From the NCBI GenBank assembly GCA_041687475.1, contig JAWLBW010000045.1:1-20772 (forward strand): 20,772 nt of DNA. The letters run 5' to 3'. The DNA comes from JAWLBW01 sp041687475 (GTDB lineage Bacteria > J088 > JAWLBW01). The translations under genes were made by a program, and so were the position numbers. A model generated the notes under the pieces. The model was given only the letters and a program-made list of their open reading frames with translations. It searched no databases and was not told the DNA's origin. Shown piece after piece: positions 13,563 through 19,688 of the stretch. Numbering within the stretch: the first letter of the stretch is position 1; each line of letters opens with the position of its first letter.

Positions 13563-14503
13563 TGGGTGACGTTGATCTTCACTCCCTCGCGGGCCGAGAA
13601 CGTCATGGCATTGGCGGCGATGGAGGTAAGGCCGAGCTGTTCGCTCGTTTTCATGTTGAGGTACAGTTCCATTCCCTGCGGAGCGGCAATGGCGACCGAA
13701 CCGGCGCTCTCGCCGCCCATGACCCGCCTGGCCATCTGGCAGGCCTGACCGCCGATGCTGGCCGCATTCGGACCGAGGCTCAGCAGGGCGCCCGCTTTGA
13801 CGAAGGCTTCGTTATAGGCGAAGAAGGGAACATTGTCTTTCTGCGAGAACTCGAGAATCGCGCGGAAGGCTTCGGGGGTGACCACCGTGGGGTCGGGAAT
13901 CAGCCAGAAAGCGTCGATACCCGACGAAAAGGCGCGCAGTGCGCGGGGGGTATCTTCAGGCGCGTCGACCTTGCTGGCGATGAGTTCGAGCCCCTGGCTC
14001 GTCGCATGTTGGCGGGCGGCCACAACCAGCTCGTTCATCTTCTTCGGATTGTAGATGACGCCGACCTTCTTCGCTTTCGGCACGATTGCCTTGAGGGCCG
14101 CAAGCTGAACCTCGACCGGAATTTCCAGCGAGATGCCCGTAACATTGTCGGCCTTCAAATCTTCACGCTCGGGGTTGAGCACCATGGCGAAGACGACCGG
14201 AATCGACGAATCGACTCCGAATCGGGCCATGCGGGCGGCATGCTTGCCCACGGCGTAGACCAGAGCGGGCTTCATGGCGTTGATTTTCGAGACGAACTCT
14301 TTGCCCTTGTCGACATCGAGGTCCATGTCGAACTCGGTGTAGCTGGCCGAACAATTCGTCTTGAAGGCGACGACGGCGTCGTTGTAGGCAGGCAGGCTCT
14401 TACTCTTCAGCACGACGATATCGTTCGCCGTCGCCGACTCGACGGAGACGAGAGCGAAAAGGGCGGCGAAGGCAATGGCTGTCAGGCGAGTAAGGGGCTG
14501 CAT
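13559..14503 (-). CDS. ABC transporter substrate-binding protein (ABC_sub_bind type)
   Basis: A 314-residue periplasmic binding protein. The signal peptide spans about residues 1-26 (cleavage after ESATA). The mature part has the two-lobed PF04392 pattern: DIVVLKSKSLPAYNDAVVAF at the start, then VYAVGKHAAR, PVVFAMVLNPE, VTGISLEIPV, VGVIYNPKK and DAFWLIPDPTVV, ending with an MARRVMGG-type segment. Characterised members bind tryptophan or tyrosine (TrpX) or other small ligands. The start at 14503 is decided by a strong promoter at 14532-14560: an in-frame ATG at 14560 would lie in its -35 box. No Shine-Dalgarno site is seen. The usual permease and ATPase genes are missing; the next gene is instead a hydrolase. 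Confidence 0.87.
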   Translation of the reverse strand: MQPLTRLTAIAFAALFALVSVESATANDIVVLKSKSLPAYNDAVVAFKTNCSASYTEFDMDLDVDKGKEFVSKINAMKPALVYAVGKHAARMARFGVDSSIPVVFAMVLNPEREDLKADNVTGISLEIPVEVQLAALKAIVPKAKKVGVIYNPKKMNELVVAARQHATSQGLELIASKVDAPEDTPRALRAFSSGIDAFWLIPDPTVVTPEAFRAILEFSQKDNVPFFAYNEAFVKAGALLSLGPNAASIGGQACQMARRVMGGESAGSVAIAAPQGMELYLNMKTSEQLGLTSIAANAMTFSAREGVKINVTQ

Positions 14504-14531
14504 GAAAACCGACGAAGTAAAAGACGATCCA

Positions 14532-14560
14532 ATTGTAGTAAGCTCGGACGGCAAAGTCAA
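14532..14560 (-). promoter_or_regulatory. Strong sigma70-type promoter TTGACT-17-TACAAT
   Basis: TTGACT (14555-14560) and TACAAT (14532-14537) have ideal 17-nt spacing on the minus strand, the best promoter match in the window. The start near 14525 gives a leader of about 22 nt for the binding-protein/hydrolase operon. Between it and the next terminator (14561-14726) I see only short dyads, such as CCGATCGG, and no gene. Confidence 0.72.
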
Positions 14561-14726
14561 TGGCGCGCTGCGTCAGGAAACGCCAATCATATCGCAGTGT
14601 TGCCAAGGTAGTCGACGGGTACTCCGTCGTACTCCGGCCGATCGGAGCATAGATCAAATAACACAGTCGCCGTGAACCATGCCAGCGTTTTCGACCTGAT
14701 TCGGAACAGAATGTCTGCGTTTCCCC

Positions 14727-14755
14727 AAAAAAAGAGCCGCCCCGAAAGGGACGGC
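14727..14755 (-). terminator. Intrinsic terminator of the TonB-receptor gene
   Basis: On the minus strand GCCGTCCC (14748-14755) pairs with GGGGCGGC (14736-14743), with one G-U pair, then comes a U-rich run (14727-14733). It lies about 42 nt after the receptor stop codon. Confidence 0.88.
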
Positions 14756-14797
14756 CCGGAAATGGCTGCCTGCGCGGGTGGTTTGCGCCGCAACGGC

Positions 14798-16840
14798 TCA
14801 GAAGGTTCCTTCCAGGTACAGGAAGGCCAGGCGCTTGATGGGTTCACCGCCATAGTTTTCCGTAGCGGTCAACGGGTCGCCGTCGATGTCGACCTCGCTC
14901 AGACCGGGAAACTCGCGGTGCTCTTCGACAAGATTCTTACCGATGATGCCCACCTCGAGCTGGTTGTTCCAGAAACGGTAGCCGAGACGGGCGTCGAGAA
15001 CCACGTAGTTGCCCAGCGACTGGCCGGCGGTAAAGGGCACGAAGAAGTTACCCCGCGTAGGGTCCGAGATGCGCCATTCGCGCTGCGAGATGTAGCCGGC
15101 GAATACATTGGCGATGAGGCCGAAGTCGGCGCGCCAGGTAAGCTCGCCGTTGAGCTTGTGCATGGGATCGGCTTCGTCGTCGGGGTCCTTGGCCAGGTAG
15201 GCGTAGCTGGCGCTGCCTTCAAGCCCCTCGGTAAAGACGATCTTGGTCGACAGTTCGCCGCCGTAGGCGTTGACCTTGACGGGCCGCCCGTCTTCACGCT
15301 GAATGTCGAACCGAACCTGGTTTGCCTGAAAGACGATGAAGTTCTCGTACTGGTTGTAGAAGAGGTCGGCGTTAACCTTGACCCGTTCGCCGAAACGCGC
15401 CGCGTAGCCGAGTTCGTAGGCCGTAACCTTTTCGTTCGGCAGCTCGGGGTTCGCGAAGTTCAGGTTCAGTTGTTCGAGGGCCCGCACCTGAATCTGCCGC
15501 TCGAAGAAGGCCGGCTTGCGGAATGCCTGCCCGTAGGAAACACGGAAGGTATTGTTGTCGATCGGCGTCCACACGACCGAGCCGCGGGGCGAAATGGCGG
15601 GGTCTACGCTCTGGAATTCGCCGCTGCAGGTCACGTTGGTTGCGGTGGCGCCTTCTCCGCAGAGCGGACTTTCGAACAGGTAATAGTCGAGTCGGGCGCC
15701 GGCCGACAGAATGAGGTTTTCAATGGGACGCAGTTCGTCCTGCAGGTAAAGGCCGAACCGGTATTCGTTCGAATACGGATCGGTGAGAATGTCGGAGTTG
15801 AAACTGTTCCACCGAACATTGCCGCCGACGATGAGGCGGTTGATTTCGCCCGACTCGAAAGCATAACGGCTTTCGAGGTCGAAGGTGTTGGCGATGCCGT
15901 TCAGGTTCGTGAGAATTCGATCGGAACTGGGGGCCTGGGTCGGATTGAGGGCCGGATCTTCTACCGCGAGTTGCTCGTCGAGAACGTTCCAGAAGACGTC
16001 GGTCTTGAAGTTGCCCTTGTCGTAACTCAGGCGGGCTCCGGTCTGGAGCAGTTCGGCCGGTAGTTCACCGATGGTGGTGAAAATTTCGGTGCGCGAGTTG
16101 TCGACGCTGAAGTCGGCCGTTACCGCACTGTCGTCGGCAATGCGGTAGGTAAAGAGCGTGCGGGCCGAGGCGCTCTGCATGCTGTTTTCCGAAGAATCCG
16201 AAAAGGCATTCGCCGTGCGGTACCGGGCCGAGACCGAGTACCCGTATTTTTCGTCGACATTGCCCATGGCCAGCGCCGACAGGTGGGCATTGCCGTAATT
16301 TCCGCCGGCCACCATGCCTTCGTAGGTGCGTTGGGTTTCAGGGGTGCGGGTAATAATGTTGACCACGCCCGAGAAGGCGTTGGCGCCGTAGAGGGCCGAC
16401 CCGGGACCGCGAATGACTTCAATGCGGTCGATTTCCTGCTGGGTAACCGGAATCTGCTCAATGAAGGGAATGCCGAAGAGCTCGACGTTGACTTCGCGGC
16501 CGTCGAGCAGCACGAGAATCAGGTTGTTGCTCTCGGTGGCGAGACCGCGGGCACCGATGATGGTGTAACCCTGCGAGACCCGGTACACATCCATGCCCGG
16601 CACGCGCCGAAGCAGATCGCTGAGCGTCAGCGCCGCCGCCGACTCGATTTCGCGCGCGGTAATGACGTAAATGGCGCTCGGCGCCTCGGAAGCCTTCTGC
16701 TTGTGCTTCGAGGCCGAAACAACGACGTCTTCGGCGGCGAACAGGGCAAACTGCTCTTCCAGAGCTCCCAGATCCTGTGCCCCGGCCGGCGATGCGGCAA
16801 GGGCAGCGGCCAGGGTTGAGAGAACGACACGCTTGAGCAT
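14798..16840 (-). CDS. TonB-dependent outer-membrane receptor
   Basis: A 680-residue receptor. The signal peptide ends at about residue 22 (ASPAGAQ). The TonB-box candidate is EDVVVSAS (about 37-44), followed by the plug domain: PSAIYVITAREIE, LSDLLRRVPGMDVYRVSQG, VLLDGREV, and IDRIEVIRGPGSALYGANAFSGVVNIIT split over residues 140-170. The 22-strand barrel follows, including FRVSYGQAFRKPAFFER, and ends in LEGTF with the terminal Phe used for BAM assembly. Such receptors import iron chelates, cobalamin or other scarce ligands. The plug resembles the CirA/BtuB-like group, but the ligand is not readable. The start at 16840 has AGGAG 8 nt upstream and gives the signal peptide. The gene follows the kinase gene by 94 nt on the same strand. 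Confidence 0.93.
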   Translation of the reverse strand: MLKRVVLSTLAAALAASPAGAQDLGALEEQFALFAAEDVVVSASKHKQKASEAPSAIYVITAREIESAAALTLSDLLRRVPGMDVYRVSQGYTIIGARGLATESNNLILVLLDGREVNVELFGIPFIEQIPVTQQEIDRIEVIRGPGSALYGANAFSGVVNIITRTPETQRTYEGMVAGGNYGNAHLSALAMGNVDEKYGYSVSARYRTANAFSDSSENSMQSASARTLFTYRIADDSAVTADFSVDNSRTEIFTTIGELPAELLQTGARLSYDKGNFKTDVFWNVLDEQLAVEDPALNPTQAPSSDRILTNLNGIANTFDLESRYAFESGEINRLIVGGNVRWNSFNSDILTDPYSNEYRFGLYLQDELRPIENLILSAGARLDYYLFESPLCGEGATATNVTCSGEFQSVDPAISPRGSVVWTPIDNNTFRVSYGQAFRKPAFFERQIQVRALEQLNLNFANPELPNEKVTAYELGYAARFGERVKVNADLFYNQYENFIVFQANQVRFDIQREDGRPVKVNAYGGELSTKIVFTEGLEGSASYAYLAKDPDDEADPMHKLNGELTWRADFGLIANVFAGYISQREWRISDPTRGNFFVPFTAGQSLGNYVVLDARLGYRFWNNQLEVGIIGKNLVEEHREFPGLSEVDIDGDPLTATENYGGEPIKRLAFLYLEGTF

Positions 16841-16857
16841 AGAGCGACTCCTGAAAT

Positions 16858-16870
16858 CCATACCGTATGG
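16858..16870. promoter_or_regulatory. Perfect palindrome CCATAC-C-GTATGG, operator candidate
   Basis: A 6-1-6 inverted repeat 17 nt upstream of the receptor start codon, next to its ribosome site. Position and symmetry suggest a dimeric regulator site, or a small RNA hairpin that could affect translation. It does not resemble a Fur box. Confidence 0.35.
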
Positions 16871-16892
16871 CGATGGCTTCGGGTCCCTCCCA

Positions 16893-16929
16893 CCCCGGAA
16901 TCCGGGGGCCCCCCTTCCCGCGCCGGGAA
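16893..16929. repeat. Two adjacent GC-rich inverted repeats in the kinase-receptor gap
   Basis: CCCCGGA-A-TCCGGGG (16893-16907) and TTCCCG-CGC-CGGGAA (16915-16929) are perfect dyads placed directly after the kinase stop codon. Neither has a U-tract. They may stabilise or process the kinase transcript 3' end rather than terminate it. Confidence 0.55.
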
Positions 16930-16934
16930 TACCT

Positions 16935-19112
16935 TTATTCGTTCGGATCGACGCAGCAGCGGAATCCGAACTCTTCATCCTTGACCGTGGGCATCGAGTT
17001 GTAGCGGTTGGCGCACCGGTCGTGATAGTCGGGGCGGGTGAAGCTTCCGCCGCGCAGAAGCATGTCCTGCGAATCCGACTGCAGCCGGCTTGCCGTCCAT
17101 TCCCACACGTTGCCGCTCATATCGGCCACGCCGTAACCGCTTTCGCAGGTGAACTGCCCCGAAGCCGCGAGCGTGCGATCGTTGCCGCCGGCGTCTTCGG
17201 TGTTGCATTGGTTGGCGTCGAATTCGTTTCCATAGGGAAATTTGTAGTTCTTCGGTCCCTTGCAGGCCCGTTCCCATTCGAATTCCGAACACAGGCGCTT
17301 GCCCGCCGCTTCGCAGGCGCGATTGGCTTCGAACCAGGTTACACCGCGCTGGGGCTTGGTTCCTTTCTTGTTCGGGAACTCGTATTTGTCGATGCAGTAG
17401 GCCTTGGTGCGCAGCCGTTCATTGTCACGCTCGCCCGGATTGCGATCGGGGTCGTCGGGGGCACTGCCCATGACGAAGGTTCCGGCGGCGATGTACACGG
17501 AGCCTGCGGGACACACCGGGGGCTTTTCGGCCGGTTTGGGCTCGACCTTCGCCTGAACGGGCGCCGCTGCGCGTGCCTTGGCCTCGCGGGCGGCCCGGGC
17601 CTCTTCGGCCTTGGCTTTTTCTCGGGCGGCGACGGTTTCGGCAATGGCGTCGGCAAAGGCTTTTCGTGCCGCGCCGGCCTCGCTGAGGGCCGCGGCGAAG
17701 TTGTTTTCGCGCAGGGCGTTACCGGCCGATGCCAGGCTCTGCATGGCGCCGATGAAGGTTTTGGGGGCGCCGTCGTCTGCGTCGGCCGCGATGGCATCGG
17801 TGCGGGCCTTCTCGGCAAGCGCCAGGGCTTCTTCGGCCTTGGCCTTTTCTGCCTCGGTTGCAGCCTGCGCCGCATCAGGGGCCTTTGCGGCGGTCTCGCT
17901 CCCGCTCTTTCCACCGGCGAGGAAGTACCAACCGGCCCCCGCGGCGGTGAGCAAAACGAGCAGCACCACAATCGCAAGGGGCGCCTTGCTCCCGCCTTGG
18001 GCGGGGGTGGGTGCCGGCTCCGCGGGCGAGGCCGGCGGCTGCGCCCTGGTGTCGTCTGCACCGGCGTCGCCGAGCAGAGACTCATCGAACAGACTTGCGC
18101 TGGAACGTGGGGGCGTAGCCTGCGCAGAAGGCTCGGGCGCAGGGGGCGGGGCGGGCGGTGGCGCCTGCTCGACCGCCGGGGTCAGGGGCGCGCGCTCGGG
18201 CATTTCGTGCAGGGCAATTTCGGCCCGGGCCGCCACCTCGGGTTTGCCGGCGAACTTGGCCAGCTCGAGCAAGAGGGCGGCAATGCTGGGAAAGCGCTCA
18301 TCGGGGTTCGAGGCCAGCGCTCGCTGTACGATGGCGTCGAGTTCGGGGGCGATGCCGTCTACCTTGTCTGCCGGGGCGGCAGCGTCGGCTTCGGGCGGCT
18401 GCCCGGTAAGCAGATGGTAGAGCATGGCGCCGACTGCGAAAACGTCGACGGCCGGATCGGTGAGCAGTCGTTCGGGGTGCCGGCCGAGTTCGGGGGCGAG
18501 GTAGGGACTCTTCCCCTGGCGGGCGACGAAATCGGAAGAATCTGTAATGCCGGCCAGCCCCAGATCGGTAAGGGTAACCGACGCAGGCTGAATGAGCACG
18601 TTTTCGGGCTTTAGGTCGCCGTGCACGTCGCCCGGGCGCATCGAAAGCAGTACCTGGCAGACGGCCGTGACGATGGGCTCGGCCTCGTCCCAGGCGAAGT
18701 GGCCGCCGGCGCGTACTTCGAGCAGGCGGCGTACCGAAAGGCCTTCGAGGTAGTCGGTGGCGATGACGAGATGTTCGCCCGTATCGATGGCGTCGTACAC
18801 CTTGACGAAGCCGTCGGCATCCCATTCGCTGAGCGCCGTGAATACGTTGACGGTGTTGCTGCGCACGCCTGCCGGGCGGGCGAAATCGGTGTGCAGCACC
18901 TTCAAGGCGACGATGACGTCGAAGCGCGTGTCGAGTGCTTTGTAGACACGACCGAAAGGCCCTTCGCCGACGTGCTCTCGAATCACATAGTGTGCAAGCG
19001 TGTCGCCTTCTTTCAGGACCGATCCGTGCGCGCCCGAGCCGCTATCGGGCGCACGTCTGATGCGGAACGCCGACGTCGCCCGAACGTCGGTGAGAGACTT
19101 GATGCGGTGCAA
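16935..19112 (-). CDS. Membrane Ser/Thr protein kinase with C-terminal FGE-like (SUMF1) domain
   Basis: A 725-residue fusion. Residues about 40-290 form a Hanks-type kinase: glycine loop GEGPFGRV (49-56), VALK lysine K71, catalytic loop HGDLKPEN (D166, N171), DLG instead of DFG (183-185) and APE (206-208). A Pro/Ala-rich linker (about 305-375) and one membrane helix (378-399) follow. Then come a long Ala/Glu/Lys-rich probable coiled coil (about 408-530) and an FGE-sulfatase/SUMF1-like domain (535-722, with GTFVMGS, RLCSEFEWERACKG, GNVWEW, LLRGGSF, FGFRC). The last two should be periplasmic. HGD replaces HRD (non-RD kinase), and the FGE catalytic cysteines are absent. The start is a TTG, supported by AGGAGG 4 nt upstream; no ATG is near. 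It probably senses an envelope signal and phosphorylates cytoplasmic partners. Confidence 0.9.
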   Translation of the reverse strand: MHRIKSLTDVRATSAFRIRRAPDSGSGAHGSVLKEGDTLAHYVIREHVGEGPFGRVYKALDTRFDVIVALKVLHTDFARPAGVRSNTVNVFTALSEWDADGFVKVYDAIDTGEHLVIATDYLEGLSVRRLLEVRAGGHFAWDEAEPIVTAVCQVLLSMRPGDVHGDLKPENVLIQPASVTLTDLGLAGITDSSDFVARQGKSPYLAPELGRHPERLLTDPAVDVFAVGAMLYHLLTGQPPEADAAAPADKVDGIAPELDAIVQRALASNPDERFPSIAALLLELAKFAGKPEVAARAEIALHEMPERAPLTPAVEQAPPPAPPPAPEPSAQATPPRSSASLFDESLLGDAGADDTRAQPPASPAEPAPTPAQGGSKAPLAIVVLLVLLTAAGAGWYFLAGGKSGSETAAKAPDAAQAATEAEKAKAEEALALAEKARTDAIAADADDGAPKTFIGAMQSLASAGNALRENNFAAALSEAGAARKAFADAIAETVAAREKAKAEEARAAREAKARAAAPVQAKVEPKPAEKPPVCPAGSVYIAAGTFVMGSAPDDPDRNPGERDNERLRTKAYCIDKYEFPNKKGTKPQRGVTWFEANRACEAAGKRLCSEFEWERACKGPKNYKFPYGNEFDANQCNTEDAGGNDRTLAASGQFTCESGYGVADMSGNVWEWTASRLQSDSQDMLLRGGSFTRPDYHDRCANRYNSMPTVKDEEFGFRCCVDPNE

Positions 19113-19153
19113 AGCGCCTCCTGAGAAACCTGAGCCTGTTCAAACAAGCTAGC

Positions 19154-19183
19154 AAGATACCACACCCTTCCTGAGACGGGCAA
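19154..19183 (-). promoter_or_regulatory. Putative kinase-gene promoter TTGCCC-18-TATCTT, extended -10
   Basis: On the minus strand TTGCCC (19178-19183) precedes TATCTT (19154-19159) by 18 nt, with TGG before the -10. The predicted start near 19147 gives a 35-nt leader to the TTG codon. The arrangement resembles the promoter at 6604-6633. Confidence 0.42.
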
Positions 19184-19223
19184 ATAGGGGCAATGCGGCG
19201 GGAAGGCCCGATACGGCAGGGTT

Positions 19224-19514
19224 TCAGGAGCCCCCGGGCTGCTTGCCTGCCGACCATACGCTTGCCCGTTGCAGAAGGGTACTGGGGGCGGTGTCGGCAA
19301 AGCTGAGGCGGAAAAGGACGTTCTCTTCGGGCAGGTTGGTGGCGCCGTAGATGGTCTGTGAGAAACAGGTCGGGCAGGAGCAGCTGTCGCGGTTGGCCAG
19401 ATAAAACTCGACGTAGGCGCCGAGAACGACTTCATTGATGTCGAAGAGGCGGCCGCAGTATCGGCAGGTGCCTCCCTTGGGAAGGGTGTCGTCGATAGCC
19501 GAGGAGGTGCGCAT
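19224..19514 (-). CDS. Small cysteine-rich (zinc-ribbon-like) hypothetical protein
   Basis: A 96-residue protein with CRYC (C17-C20) and, 25 residues on, CSCPTC (C45, C47, C50), a layout able to bind one zinc ion. No named family is recognised. There is no signal peptide or membrane segment, and the C-terminal 20 residues are Gly/Ser/Ala-rich and probably disordered. The region upstream of the ATG carries only a weak ribosome site but includes a CRP/FNR-like palindrome centred 42 nt before the start. The kinase gene follows after 111 nt with its own promoter, so the two are probably not one operon. The coding call rests on the cysteine pattern and composition. Confidence 0.62.
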   Translation of the reverse strand: MRTSSAIDDTLPKGGTCRYCGRLFDINEVVLGAYVEFYLANRDSCSCPTCFSQTIYGATNLPEENVLFRLSFADTAPSTLLQRASVWSAGKQPGGS

Positions 19515-19549
19515 GCCTACAGGCTAACAAGCCTGCGTTGCCGAGCGCA

Positions 19550-19563
19550 TTGATCCCGATCAC
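19550..19563. promoter_or_regulatory. CRP/FNR-family binding-site candidate
   Basis: TTGAT-CCCG-ATCAC matches the FNR consensus TTGAT-N4-ATCAA at 9 of 10 positions. Read on the other strand with flanks it also fits half a CRP site (TGTGA then TCA after 6 nt). It lies upstream of the cysteine-rich protein gene. Confidence 0.4.
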
Positions 19564-19591
19564 ACTCGCTGCCGAAAAACGAGGCGCGCAG

Positions 19592-19630
19592 GAAAAGAAA
19601 CGGCGGGGCACGTAAAGCCGTGCCCCGCCG
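19592..19630 (-). terminator. Intrinsic terminator of the thiolase gene
   Basis: A perfect 12-bp stem, CGGCGGGGCACG (19601-19612) with CGTGCCCCGCCG (19619-19630), has a 6-nt loop, followed on the minus strand by TTTCTTTT. It ends thiolase transcription 45 nt after the stop codon. Confidence 0.93.
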
Positions 19631-19657
19631 AAGATTGACCGCCCTCGCGGTCGAAGC

Positions 19658-19688
19658 TCAGACCAGATCGAAGATCAGACCAGCTCGA
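19658..19688. repeat. Short direct repeat around the thiolase stop codon
   Basis: Two 14-nt copies of TCAGACCAG(A/C)TCGA (19658-19671 and 19675-19688) are separated by 3 nt, one spanning the stop codon and one just behind it. It looks like a small duplication of the gene's 3' end. Confidence 0.6.

Noticed and set aside
14561..14726. Small RNA or extra gene in the gap before the binding-protein promoter
   Set aside because: Only short dyads (CGACGG with CCGTCG, CCGATCGG) and no convincing promoter-terminator pair or coding frame.
16935..17140. Variable region of a diversity-generating retroelement in the FGE-like domain
   Set aside because: FGE-like C-type-lectin domains are common targets, but the 3' end is not enriched in adenine-containing AAY codons, and there is no template repeat or reverse transcriptase in the window.
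16671..18614. A 647-codon plus-strand frame opposite the kinase and receptor genes
   Set aside because: Same cause: antisense to strongly coding sequence, Gly/Arg-rich low-complexity product, crosses the kinase-receptor gap without a ribosome site.
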